A DNA stretch of 64,000 bases. Source: Huaxiibacter chinensis. GTDB lineage: Bacteria; Pseudomonadota; Gammaproteobacteria; Enterobacterales; Enterobacteriaceae. How positions within the stretch are numbered: the stretch's first letter is position 1; every line of letters starts with the position of its first letter. This document shows, piece after piece, positions 18,155-26,028 of this stretch. The position numbers and the translations under genes were made by a program. The stretch lies in assembly GCF_022171985.1 (NCBI RefSeq), contig NZ_JAJVHF010000007.1:62001-126000 (forward strand), read 5' to 3'. The notes below the pieces were generated by a model that saw only the letters and a program-made list of their open reading frames with translations, was not told the DNA's origin and did no database searches.

Positions 18155-18361
18155 TTAGGTCAGTTCTTCGCCCGATTTCCAGTGTTTTTTGACTTCGGTC
18201 TCACCCTGTTGATCTTTCTGCTGGAAATATTTCCTGACGGTGGTGACAACGTACGCAATTATCTTTTGCTTTTTACCCCTGTTCTCGGTATAAAACGCGG
18301 CGCGCGGCTCGTATCGGTCTGACGTTGTTTTCAGGTAAAAATTCCTGAAACAGGAACGCAC
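18155..18361 (-). CDS. Small hypothetical ORF upstream of metK
   Basis: A possible 68-residue basic protein with a GTG start, ending VRKYFQQKDQQGETEVKKHWKSGEELT. I do not recognise it. It occupies the region where E. coli K-12 has the small ORFs yqgC/yqgD, but I cannot confirm homology. No convincing ribosome site precedes the GTG, so the real start may differ or the frame may be non-coding. The tail is compositionally protein-like. Confidence 0.3.
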   Translation of the reverse strand: MRSCFRNFYLKTTSDRYEPRAAFYTENRGKKQKIIAYVVTTVRKYFQQKDQQGETEVKKHWKSGEELT

Positions 18362-18727
18362 AGGCAGATAACCAATAAGCGCTCGATGAATTCATCGTGT
18401 CGCCACTTCCAGCCGGGTTAAGCAGTGAATTTTTAGCTTTAGCTTGTGGTCCGTTTCAACAGGAGCGGCCGTGGAGGTGATACGAGATAATGAACCATCG
18501 TTTTCCGCTAATTCAGCGCAGCCGTTCTGGCGCGCATTTGATTTCCGCAACCCGCATTTCTAGTCTGCAAACCTGCCGATGTTATACCCATCTCGGTGCT
18601 TCTCAGGATTCCAGGGCCGGTCACGCTTTGTGAAAACTGAACAAGGGCGCTCTTGTTAATTCAGGAGTTTTCTCGTGGTTTCGCCGAACCTTGTCATACT
18701 TAAGTTCGGTTACGTGTTTACAATGAT
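18362..18727. other. Long non-coding interval upstream of yqgB-speA
   Basis: About 366 bp without a convincing gene. It probably holds the promoter and a long leader for yqgB-speA: TTGTCA at about 18691 and TACAAT at about 18719 are promoter-like hexamers, though their spacing is too long to pair. I found no strong terminator hairpin. Confidence 0.4.
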
Positions 18728-18859
18728 ATGAATAAGAAACCGGTCGCACGGCCTCGTATTCAGCATAATCTGCTGAGTGCCCGGGTCGTTTATGGGTTGT
18801 TATCGCAGTTTTTCGCTGCGATAGTAGTCAACTGTTTTACACTGAATACAATAAGTTGA
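18728..18859 (+). CDS. yqgB: YqgB small protein upstream of speA
   Basis: A 43-residue ORF reading [20 protein letters not shown] and on to [20 protein letters not shown]. It is clearly the YqgB family of E. coli, which shares MNKKPVA/MKKKPVA and [17 protein letters not shown]. It has a basic N-terminus and a short hydrophobic C-terminal half. The stop is 8 bp before the speA start, so it forms a leader ORF on the speA mRNA. The function is uncertain; it was too short for routine ORF calling. Confidence 0.85.
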   Translation: MNKKPVARPRIQHNLLSARVVYGLLSQFFAAIVVNCFTLNTIS

Positions 18860-18867
18860 GGTTCGCT

Positions 18868-20844
18868 ATGTCTGACGACATGTCTTCGCTTTCGCCTTCG
18901 TCAGCAGGCGAACAGGGTGTACTACGTTCTATGCAGGAGGTTGCGATGAGCTCCCAGGAAGCCAGCAAGATGCTACGCACTTACAATATTGCCTGGTGGG
19001 GCAATAACTACTACGACGTCAACGAACTGGGCCATATCACCGTATGCCCGGATCCTGATGTACCGGAAGCGCGCGTCGATCTTGCAAGCCTTGTGAAAGC
19101 GCGTGAAGCGCAGGGGCAGCGTCTGCCTGCACTGTTCTGCTTCCCACAGATTCTGCAACACCGTTTGCGCTCCATCAACGCGGCGTTTAAGCGTGCGCGT
19201 GAATCCTATGGCTATAACGGTGACTACTTCCTGGTTTACCCGATCAAGGTGAACCAGCACCGCCGCGTGATCGAATCTCTCATTCATTCCGGCGAACCGC
19301 TGGGACTGGAAGCGGGCTCTAAAGCCGAACTGATGGCCGTACTGGCACATGCTGGCATGACCCGCTCGGTGATCGTCTGTAACGGCTATAAAGACCGCGA
19401 ATACATTCGACTGGCGCTGATTGGCGAGAAGATGGGCCACAAGGTCTATCTGGTCATCGAGAAGATGTCCGAAATTGCCATCGTGCTGGAAGAGGCCGAG
19501 CGTCTGAACGTTGTTCCGCGCCTGGGCGTGCGTGCGCGTCTGGCGTCGCAAGGCTCCGGTAAATGGCAGTCGTCCGGCGGCGAAAAATCCAAGTTCGGGC
19601 TGGCGGCCAACCAGGTTCTGCAACTGGTCGAAATGTTACGTGAACGCGGTCGTCTGGACAGCATCCAGCTGCTGCACTTCCACCTTGGTTCGCAGATGGC
19701 GAACATTCGCGATATCGCAACGGGCGTGCGTGAATCGGCGCGGTTCTACGTTGAGCTGCACAAGCTTGGCGTGAATATTCAGTGCTTTGACGTCGGCGGC
19801 GGTCTGGGTGTCGACTATGAAGGAACCCGCTCGCAGTCTGACTGCTCCGTTAACTACGGCCTGAACGAATATGCCAACAACATTATCTGGGCGATTGGCG
19901 ACGCCTGTGAAGAACACGGGTTACCGCATCCCACGGTAATCACTGAATCCGGTCGTGCCGTAACGGCGCATCACACCGTGCTGGTGTCGAATATTATCGG
20001 CGTTGAGCGTAGCGAAATTTCCGAAGCCACGCCGCCGCAGGATGATGCACCGCGTTCCCTGCAAAATATGTGGGAAACCTGGCAGGAGATGCACGAACCG
20101 GGCACGCGCCGCTCCCTGCGCGAATGGCTGCACGACAGCCAGATGGATCTTCACGATATCCATGTCGGTTACTCTTCAGGTTCGTTCAGCCTTCAGGAAC
20201 GTGCGTGGGCGGAACAGCTGTATCTGAATATGTGCCATGAAGTGCAGAAACAGCTCGATCCGAGCAACCGTGCGCATCGTCCTATCATCGACGAACTGCA
20301 GGAACGTATGGCGGATAAAATCTACGTCAACTTCTCGCTGTTCCAGTCCATGCCGGACGCCTGGGGTATCGATCAACTGTTCCCGGTTCTGCCGCTGGAA
20401 GGGCTGAATCGTGCGCCGGAGCGCCGTGCGGTACTGCTGGATATCACCTGTGATTCCGACGGTGCTATCGATCACTACGTCGACGGTGACGGTATTGCGA
20501 CCACCATGCCAATGCCGGAATACGATCCAGAGAACCCGCCAATGCTGGGCTTCTTTATGGTCGGGGCGTATCAGGAAATTTTAGGCAACATGCATAACCT
20601 GTTCGGGGATACCGAAGCGGTTGACGTGTTTGTCTTCCCTGACGGCAACGTGGAAGTGGAGCTGTCGGATGAGGGCGATACTGTCGCCGACATGCTGGAG
20701 TACGTGCAGCTGGATCCGAAAAAACTGCTCACCCAGTTCCGCGATCAGGTGAAAAACACCGATCTGGACGCGGCGCTTCAGCAGCAGTTCCTGGAAGAGT
20801 TTGAAGCAGGTCTGTACGGGTACACGTACCTCGAAGACGAGTAA
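18868..20844 (+). CDS. speA: Biosynthetic arginine decarboxylase
   Basis: Converts arginine to agmatine, the first step of putrescine synthesis through agmatine. The 658-residue PLP enzyme of the alanine-racemase-fold decarboxylase group has its PLP lysine at Lys127 in [10 protein letters not shown]. The glycine loop [16 protein letters not shown] and the catalytic-cysteine segment [15 protein letters not shown] are intact. The ATG at 18868 matches the E. coli start MSDDMS. yqgB lies directly upstream and speB downstream beyond a strong hairpin. Confidence 0.98.
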   Translation: MSDDMSSLSPSSAGEQGVLRSMQEVAMSSQEASKMLRTYNIAWWGNNYYDVNELGHITVCPDPDVPEARVDLASLVKAREAQGQRLPALFCFPQILQHRLRSINAAFKRARESYGYNGDYFLVYPIKVNQHRRVIESLIHSGEPLGLEAGSKAELMAVLAHAGMTRSVIVCNGYKDREYIRLALIGEKMGHKVYLVIEKMSEIAIVLEEAERLNVVPRLGVRARLASQGSGKWQSSGGEKSKFGLAANQVLQLVEMLRERGRLDSIQLLHFHLGSQMANIRDIATGVRESARFYVELHKLGVNIQCFDVGGGLGVDYEGTRSQSDCSVNYGLNEYANNIIWAIGDACEEHGLPHPTVITESGRAVTAHHTVLVSNIIGVERSEISEATPPQDDAPRSLQNMWETWQEMHEPGTRRSLREWLHDSQMDLHDIHVGYSSGSFSLQERAWAEQLYLNMCHEVQKQLDPSNRAHRPIIDELQERMADKIYVNFSLFQSMPDAWGIDQLFPVLPLEGLNRAPERRAVLLDITCDSDGAIDHYVDGDGIATTMPMPEYDPENPPMLGFFMVGAYQEILGNMHNLFGDTEAVDVFVFPDGNVEVELSDEGDTVADMLEYVQLDPKKLLTQFRDQVKNTDLDAALQQQFLEEFEAGLYGYTYLEDE

Positions 20845-20852
20845 GGAAACCG

Positions 20853-20896
20853 CTCTCTCCCGGTGGGAGGGAGCAGGGTCAGAGCACCAGGCGGTC
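20853..20896. repeat. Degenerate copy of the 96-bp-array repeat
   Basis: CTCTCTCCCGGTGGGAGGGAG followed by CAGGGTCAGAGCACCAGGCGG follows the same order as the array unit (CTCTCCCGTGGGAGAGGG, CCAGGGTGAGGGCATCAGGCGG). It starts 8 bp after the speA stop. Confidence 0.65.
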
Positions 20897-20971
20897 CCAT
20901 CGCCTATACTCTCTTGAACCCGTATGAATTAACGGCGATAATTCGCCCCAATAAGCGATTTACGAATCAAT

Positions 20972-21013
20972 CCCTTCCTCGTCGGGTTTAACGACGCGGA
21001 GGGGATTTTTTTT
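20972..21013 (+). terminator. Strong hairpin between speA and speB
   Basis: CCCTTCCTCGTCG (20972-20984) pairs with CGACGCGGAGGGG (20992-21004) in 12 of 13 positions, loop GGTTTAA, followed by a run of eight T. It looks like a terminator that would leave speB to its own promoter or act as an attenuator in the speB leader. Confidence 0.85.
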
Positions 21014-21053
21014 CATCTGTTTTTAATGTATCGACGTTGAAAGAGGTCAGGAC

Positions 21054-21974
21054 ATGAGCACTTTAGGTCATCAGTACGATAACTCTCTGGTATCGAATGC
21101 GTTTGGTTTTTTACGCCTTCCGATGAACTTCCAGCCGTACGACAGCGATGCCGACTGGGTCATCACCGGCGTGCCTTTCGATATGGCCACGTCCGGTCGT
21201 GCCGGTGGGCGCCATGGTCCGGCGGCAATTCGTCAGGTTTCTACCAACCTGGCCTGGGAGCATAACCGCTTCCCGTGGAACTTCGACATGCGCGAGCGCC
21301 TGAACGTGGTTGACTGTGGCGATCTGGTGTATGCCTTCGGTGACGCACGCGAGATGAGCGAAAAGCTGCAGGCCCACGCCGAGAAGCTGCTGGCGGCAGG
21401 CAAGCGTATGCTCTCCTTCGGCGGCGACCACTTCGTTACGCTGCCGCTGCTGCGCGCGCATGCGAAGCACTTTGGTAAGATGGCGCTGGTGCATTTTGAT
21501 GCGCATACCGACACCTACGCGAACGGCTGTGAATTCGACCATGGCACCATGTTCTTCACCGCGCCGAAAGAGGGGCTGATCGATCCGAATCACTCGGTGC
21601 AGATTGGTATCCGTACCGAGTTCGATAAAGACAATGGTTTCACCGTGCTGGACGCCGGCCAGGTGAACGATCGCGGCGTGGACGACATCATCGCCCAGGT
21701 GAAGCAGATCGTAGGCGATATGCCGGTGTACCTGACCTTCGATATCGACTGCCTGGATCCGGCGTTTGCACCGGGCACCGGTACGCCGGTCATCGGCGGC
21801 CTGACCTCAGACCGCGCCATTAAACTGGTGCGCGGCCTGAAGGATCTGAACATCGTGGGGATGGACGTGGTGGAAGTGGCTCCGGCTTACGACCAGTCAG
21901 AAATCACGGCTCTGGCGGCGGCCACCCTCGCTCTGGAAATGCTTTACATCCAGGCGGCGAAAAAAGGCGAATAA
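21054..21974 (+). CDS. speB: Agmatinase (agmatine ureohydrolase)
   Basis: Hydrolyses agmatine to putrescine and urea, completing the route begun by SpeA. The 306-residue length is the norm. Manganese ligands are visible: His126 in [11 protein letters not shown], Asp149/His151/Asp153 in HFDAHTDTY, and the pair of aspartates in [19 protein letters not shown]. It follows speA after 209 bp holding a repeat copy and a terminator-like hairpin. Its stop is only 3 bp from the convergent MFS gene of the catabolic island. Confidence 0.98.
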   Translation: MSTLGHQYDNSLVSNAFGFLRLPMNFQPYDSDADWVITGVPFDMATSGRAGGRHGPAAIRQVSTNLAWEHNRFPWNFDMRERLNVVDCGDLVYAFGDAREMSEKLQAHAEKLLAAGKRMLSFGGDHFVTLPLLRAHAKHFGKMALVHFDAHTDTYANGCEFDHGTMFFTAPKEGLIDPNHSVQIGIRTEFDKDNGFTVLDAGQVNDRGVDDIIAQVKQIVGDMPVYLTFDIDCLDPAFAPGTGTPVIGGLTSDRAIKLVRGLKDLNIVGMDVVEVAPAYDQSEITALAAATLALEMLYIQAAKKGE

Positions 21975-21977
21975 GCC

Positions 21978-23189
21978 TTACGCCCGGATTGCTGCTGCGC
22001 GACGCATGCGCAGCAGCAACATGCCTCCTGCCAGCAGGGTGATAACCTGCGAGACGACCAGCACCGAAAACCCTGAGCTGACTGAACCCACCGATTTCAT
22101 CACCATCCCCATCAGCAGCGGAATAAACGCCGCGCAAATATTCCCAATCCCGTTGATGATCCCGTAGGCACTGCCAACGGCTTCCCGCGCCGCATGATGC
22201 TGGATAACCGCCGGAATGGCCGCACCCTGAAGCCCCCAGAAAATATTGGCCGAGAGCATAAACAGCGCCAGCCAGCCGGGCTGGTGGCTCAGCATCAGCA
22301 TGACGACTGAACAGGCCGTTAAGAACCCGCCTATTACAAACAGCACGGGCGCCTGGTCCGGACGCATTCTGTCCAGCAAAACACCGCCGAGAAACTTCGA
22401 GCCCAGGCTCAGCAGGAAGGGGATTGCCGCGAGAAAGCCGGTCGCGTGCAGCGAGAAGTGATGTTCATCGCGCAGCCAGGCCGGAAGCCAGGCGCTGCTG
22501 CCCCACAGATAACTGAGCGTGGCAATTTCAACCAGCAGGATCCAGCCCAAAAGCGGCGTCTGCCAGGCAAGCGTAAAGGTCTGCTTAAACCCCGGTTTTT
22601 TCTGCTTTACCGCGCGATGCGGGGCCGGCAGAAAGCGCCAGATAACACCCCCTCCCAGCACCATGTTCAGCAGCGCCAGGGCATAAAACGAACCTGCCCA
22701 GCCGAAATGGGTCATCAGCCAGGTCACCAGCGGAAAGCCTACCGCCAGCCCCAGGGAAACGCCCAGCGCGGTGACGGCGTTAGGCTTGCCGATCTCCCCG
22801 GCGTGAAAGTTATCGCTGATAAAGCGTGTTTTCAGTGAAAAGAGCGGCCCTTCGGCAATGCCTAAAACCAGGCGGGCAATGAGCATCCCCATCAGCGAAC
22901 CCAGCAGAGGCGAGAGGGCACAAATCACGGCCCATATTGCAATACTGCTTAATAATCCCTGCCGGTAATGCATCTTGCTTTCAATAACCGGCGTTAACAG
23001 AAGAGCGGAAAAACCATAACCCAGCAGAAAGCAGGTCATGAGCATTCCTTGTAACATTCTGTTTTCATTTAGCTGAAAATGTTCGGCAAATTCAGGGTTT
23101 AAAATCATCACCGAGATATTTACCCGGTCGATGTAAGAAATAATAATCAGCATCAAAAGTGCTAAAGTACCTTGCCATCTCGCCGTCAT
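21978..23189 (-). CDS. MFS transporter, anion:cation symporter (ACS) type
   Basis: A 403-residue major-facilitator protein with about 12 hydrophobic helices and ACS-family features: YIDRVNISV in helix 1, and ARLVLGIAEGPLFSLKTRFIS in helix 4. ACS members import organic anions such as hexuronates, phthalate or 4-hydroxyphenylacetate. It is divergent from the island operon across a 416-bp region with repeated palindromes, so it probably imports the island's substrate or a related acid. It shares motifs (LGIAEGPLF, YLWG…WLP) with the second MFS at 29032. Confidence 0.85.
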   Translation of the reverse strand: MTARWQGTLALLMLIIISYIDRVNISVMILNPEFAEHFQLNENRMLQGMLMTCFLLGYGFSALLLTPVIESKMHYRQGLLSSIAIWAVICALSPLLGSLMGMLIARLVLGIAEGPLFSLKTRFISDNFHAGEIGKPNAVTALGVSLGLAVGFPLVTWLMTHFGWAGSFYALALLNMVLGGGVIWRFLPAPHRAVKQKKPGFKQTFTLAWQTPLLGWILLVEIATLSYLWGSSAWLPAWLRDEHHFSLHATGFLAAIPFLLSLGSKFLGGVLLDRMRPDQAPVLFVIGGFLTACSVVMLMLSHQPGWLALFMLSANIFWGLQGAAIPAVIQHHAAREAVGSAYGIINGIGNICAAFIPLLMGMVMKSVGSVSSGFSVLVVSQVITLLAGGMLLLRMRRAAAIRA

Positions 23190-23254
23190 TTTATCCGCCT
23201 TAAGCGTGCTGTCTGTTTATATTTTTACGAATGTTATTGTCACGCAACTAAAAT

Positions 23255-23270
23255 GATTCACCTGTGAAAC
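23255..23270. promoter_or_regulatory. Palindrome A, candidate IclR operator
   Basis: GATTCACCTGTGAAAC matches the two perfect copies at 23302 and 23571 except for one arm base. It lies 66 bp upstream of the divergent MFS start. Confidence 0.55.
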
Positions 23271-23301
23271 TCATTGTTAAATAAAGATAAATTAAATATC
23301 A

Positions 23302-23317
23302 GTTTCACAGGTGAAAC
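23302..23317. promoter_or_regulatory. Palindrome B, candidate IclR operator
   Basis: GTTTCACAGGTGAAAC has 7-bp perfect inverted arms around a 2-bp centre. It is 47 bp from copy A, start to start, in the divergent promoter region. Confidence 0.65.
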
Positions 23318-23379
23318 ACCCTGATCAGGCGCGCATATAGTTTTTAAGGAATGAGAGCAAAAGAAGTCAATATCTTTTT

Positions 23380-23400
23380 AAAAAAACAGAGGGCCCTCTG
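23380..23400 (-). terminator. Terminator-like hairpin in the divergent region
   Basis: On the minus strand CAGAG, loop GGCC, CTCTG is followed by TTTTTTT. A 14-bp perfect palindrome CAGAGGGCCCTCTG is at its heart. It points toward the MFS gene and could attenuate it or end a short minus-strand RNA. The stem is short, so this is tentative. Confidence 0.4.
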
Positions 23401-23519
23401 AAAAAGCGATTTATTCTCCCTTCAATAATGAAAATTTCATCTCGCTGCATTTTTTCGTGATCGCTTGCACAGTTAGATAATTAAACTCCGCCTGGTTAAC
23501 AAATTCGTCACATTCGAGC

Positions 23520-23547
23520 TTGACGAAACATTCATCGCTTTTATATT
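23520..23547 (+). promoter_or_regulatory. Sigma-70-like promoter of the catabolic operon
   Basis: TTGACG (23520-23525) and TATATT (23542-23547) are separated by 16 bp, each one base from consensus. A start near 23554 would put palindrome C in the early leader, where a bound repressor could block transcription. Confidence 0.55.
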
Positions 23548-23570
23548 GACCGTATTAAATAAGAAACAGA

Positions 23571-23586
23571 GTTTCATATATGAAAC
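23571..23586. promoter_or_regulatory. Palindrome C, candidate IclR operator
   Basis: GTTTCATATATGAAAC is a perfect 16-bp palindrome ending 8 bp before the GGAGG ribosome site of the first operon gene. It shares the GTTTCA-N4-TGAAAC pattern with copies A and B. Confidence 0.65.
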
Positions 23587-23605
23587 AAAAGCCTGGAGGA
23601 TCGTG

Positions 23606-23929
23606 ATGAGCTGGATAGGCGTATGTGACGCAGAACAAGTACAGGAAGATTTCCCTTTTAGCGGCAACGTCGAGGGCAAAGAGATCGGCGTTTATGTGAT
23701 TGATGGTGAATATTACGCGCTGGAAGACGTATGCCCGCACGCTTACGCCCTGCTGAGTCAGGGATTCGTCGAGGACGGTAAGGTGGAGTGCCCGCTGCAT
23801 GAGGCGGTTTTCGATGTCAAAACCGGCCAGTGCCTGCACGGCCCCGGCGGACGTAACCTCAACCGTTACCCGGTTCGGCTCTTTGAAAACCAAATCCAGA
23901 TTACCTTCGTCGAGGAGACAGTGGCATGA
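23606..23929 (+). CDS. Rieske [2Fe-2S] ferredoxin component
   Basis: A 107-residue Rieske-type ferredoxin. Cluster ligands are Cys43/His45 (CPHA) and Cys62/His65 (CPLHEA), with the usual GQCLHGPGGRNL loop after them. Such proteins carry electrons from a flavoprotein reductase to a ring-hydroxylating oxygenase; both partners are in this operon (27819 and 24245). The ATG at 23606 follows a GGAGG 6 bp upstream; the longer frame would run through the operator. The stop overlaps the next start by four bases. Confidence 0.9.
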   Translation: MSWIGVCDAEQVQEDFPFSGNVEGKEIGVYVIDGEYYALEDVCPHAYALLSQGFVEDGKVECPLHEAVFDVKTGQCLHGPGGRNLNRYPVRLFENQIQITFVEETVA

Positions 23930-24234
23930 GCGAACGTCTGAACTTCAATCCTGCATTGCCGGAAAGCCGTCAGTTTACCCCGCCGGCGGAGGGCGGTAAC
24001 GGCGCCATCCATAAGCCCGGTGATTACCCCAACCTGATCTGGCAGACCCGCAGCCGCGTCCCGGAAGAGTGGGAAATCACGCTGATCGCGACGCTGGAAG
24101 AGCTGTTCGAACAGGGTGCAGAAACCCTGCCGGAACTGGTCAACGGGCTGAACGCGGTACGCATGCACGATCGGCAGGGCGAGCCGTGGAGCGATGCCAG
24201 CTTCCAGGCATTCTTACAGGTTAACGGCTACTGA
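23926..24234 (+). CDS. Small protein with recombinase-like helix-turn-helix appearance
   Basis: A 102-residue acidic protein. It starts with a disordered-looking part rich in proline and glycine (PALPESRQFTPPAEGG), then a helical part EEWEITLIATLEELFEQGAETLPELVNGLNAV that could form a helix-turn-helix, and ends SFQAFLQVNGY. Similar small proteins beside Rieske oxygenases are labelled recombinase-like HTH domain proteins, from memory; the function is unknown. It overlaps the ferredoxin stop (ATGA) and precedes the oxygenase by 10 bp, so it could be an accessory subunit or regulator of the oxygenase. Confidence 0.7.
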   Translation: MSERLNFNPALPESRQFTPPAEGGNGAIHKPGDYPNLIWQTRSRVPEEWEITLIATLEELFEQGAETLPELVNGLNAVRMHDRQGEPWSDASFQAFLQVNGY

Positions 24235-24244
24235 GGACGATGCG

Positions 24245-25267
24245 ATGACGACTACCGTACAAAACTATCTTGATAAAGGTCTGCGCGGCCTGTGGTATCC
24301 GGTGCTGGCCAGCTGGGAAGTGCAGTCAGCGCCGGTGGGGATCACCCGTCTGGGCGAACAGATTGTGGTCTGGCGCAACAAAGATGGCCAGGTGCAGGCG
24401 CTGGAAGATCGCTGCCCGCACCGTGGCGCACGTCTGTCGATGGGCTGGAATCTGGGCGATCGTATCGCCTGCTGGTATCACGGCGTGGAGGTGGCGGGCA
24501 ACGGCGAAGTGAAGGATGTGCCTGCGGTGGACAAATGTCCTCTGGTCGGGCAGCAGTGCGTGCGCAGCTACAACGTGCAGGAGGCGCACGGTGCCATTTT
24601 CCTGTGGTTTGGCGTGACCGCCGATCGGCAACCCGACGAACTGAGCTTCCCGGATGAACTCGCTGACACGGAAAATTTCAGCCACTTTCTCTGCACCGCC
24701 GGGTGGAAATGCAACTACCAGTACGCGCTGGAAAACGTCATGGACCCGATGCATGGCACCTATCTGCACTCTTCGTCGCACTCCATGGCGGAAGGGGATC
24801 GCAAAGCGGATATGGTCCTGCAGCCGACGAAAACCGGGTTTATCTTTGAGAAAAAAGGCCAGAGCGGCATCAACTTCGACTGGGTTGAGCTCGGCAACAG
24901 CGGCACCTACTGGATGCGTCTGTCCATTCCTTATAAGAAGCGTTTCGGGCCGGGCGGTCACTTCTTCATTGTCGGCATGGTGGTGCCGGAAGATAACGAT
25001 AACTGCCGCGTCTTCTTCTGGCGTATCCGCCGCGTGCAGGGCTGGCAGCGCGATATGTGGCGCTTTATGTACCGTAACCGTCTGGAAAAACTGCACTGGG
25101 AAGTCCTTGAGCAGGACCGCGTGGTGCTGGAGAGCATGGCGCCAGATGCACGGGAACATGAATACCTCTACCAGCATGATGTGGGCCTCTCGCGCCTGCG
25201 CCGCATGATGCAAAAAGCGGCAAAAGAGCAGCTGGCGGCGCGTGAAGCGCAACAGGGAGCCGCCTGA
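24245..25267 (+). CDS. Rieske ring-hydroxylating oxygenase, alpha subunit
   Basis: A 340-residue oxygenase. The N-terminal Rieske domain has Cys57/His59 (CPHRGA) and Cys76/His79 (CWYHG). The catalytic domain has ENVMDPMHGTYLH with bridging Asp167 and iron ligands His170 and His175. No small (beta) subunit gene is present, so it resembles alpha-only oxygenases such as the phthalate, vanillate or carbazole types. With the separate ferredoxin and FAD reductase it makes a three-component system. It likely dihydroxylates or demethylates an aromatic or heteroaromatic acid; the substrate is unknown. Stop and next start overlap. Confidence 0.9.
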   Translation: MTTTVQNYLDKGLRGLWYPVLASWEVQSAPVGITRLGEQIVVWRNKDGQVQALEDRCPHRGARLSMGWNLGDRIACWYHGVEVAGNGEVKDVPAVDKCPLVGQQCVRSYNVQEAHGAIFLWFGVTADRQPDELSFPDELADTENFSHFLCTAGWKCNYQYALENVMDPMHGTYLHSSSHSMAEGDRKADMVLQPTKTGFIFEKKGQSGINFDWVELGNSGTYWMRLSIPYKKRFGPGGHFFIVGMVVPEDNDNCRVFFWRIRRVQGWQRDMWRFMYRNRLEKLHWEVLEQDRVVLESMAPDAREHEYLYQHDVGLSRLRRMMQKAAKEQLAAREAQQGAA

Positions 25268-26016
25268 TGAATGGTCTGTTACAGGGCAAGCGCATCGTGG
25301 TGACCGGTGCCGCGCGGGGGCTGGGGTTTCATTTTGCGAAGGCCTGTGCAGAGCAGGGCGCAGCGGTGGTGATGTGCGACATCCTTCAGGGCGAGCTGGC
25401 CGAAAGCGCGCATGGCTTGAGTGAGCAGGGCTATGCGATTGAGTCACATGTCATCGATCTTGCCGATCCTGAGTCCATATCACGCGTGTTCAGTGCCATT
25501 GGCGAACAGGGCCCCCTCGACGGCCTGGTGAATAACGCGGCGATGGCGACCGGCGTCGGCGGCAAGAACATGCTCGATTACGATCCGGATCTGTGGGATC
25601 GCGTCATGTCTGTGAACGTCAAAGGCACCTGGCTGGTAACCCGTGATGCGGTACCGCTGCTGCGCGAAGGGGCCGCCATTGTCAATGTGGCTTCCGACAC
25701 CGCGCTGTGGGGCGCGCCGCGCCTGATGGCCTATGTGGCCAGCAAGGGCGCCGTGATTGCCATGACCCGTTCAATGGCGCGCGAGCTGGGTGAAAAACGC
25801 ATTCGTATTAACGCCATCGCGCCGGGCTTAACCCGCGTCGAAGCGACGGAATATGTCCCTGCAGAGCGGCATCAGCTCTACGAAAACGGTCGGGCGCTCA
25901 CCGGGGCGCAGCAGCCGGAAGACGTCACGGGCAGCGTGGTCTGGCTGTTAAGCGATCTGTCGCGGTTTATCACCGGACAGCTGATTCCGGTCAACGGCGG
26001 TTTTGTCTTTAACTGA
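25267..26016 (+). CDS. SDR-family oxidoreductase (cis-diol dehydrogenase candidate)
   Basis: A 249-residue short-chain dehydrogenase with the cofactor motif TGAARGLG at residues 13-20, NNAA at 89-92 and the catalytic set Ser143, Tyr156, Lys160 (YVASK). Asp39 after the second beta strand suggests NAD rather than NADP. It follows the oxygenase with a one-base overlap, so dehydrogenation of a cis-dihydrodiol to a catechol-type product is the natural guess. The exact substrate is not readable. Confidence 0.87.
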   Translation: MNGLLQGKRIVVTGAARGLGFHFAKACAEQGAAVVMCDILQGELAESAHGLSEQGYAIESHVIDLADPESISRVFSAIGEQGPLDGLVNNAAMATGVGGKNMLDYDPDLWDRVMSVNVKGTWLVTRDAVPLLREGAAIVNVASDTALWGAPRLMAYVASKGAVIAMTRSMARELGEKRIRINAIAPGLTRVEATEYVPAERHQLYENGRALTGAQQPEDVTGSVVWLLSDLSRFITGQLIPVNGGFVFN

Positions 26017-26028
26017 GGTAAAGCAAAT

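Noticed and set aside
23496..23511. CRP site ahead of the catabolic operon
   Set aside because: One good half (TCACA) but the other half TAACA is poor; about 7 of 10 in total, too weak to call.
24326..25447. 373-codon minus-strand frame opposite the Rieske oxygenase
   Set aside because: GC-rich shadow frame with low-complexity, Arg/His-rich text; the oxygenase on the plus strand has all its ligands.
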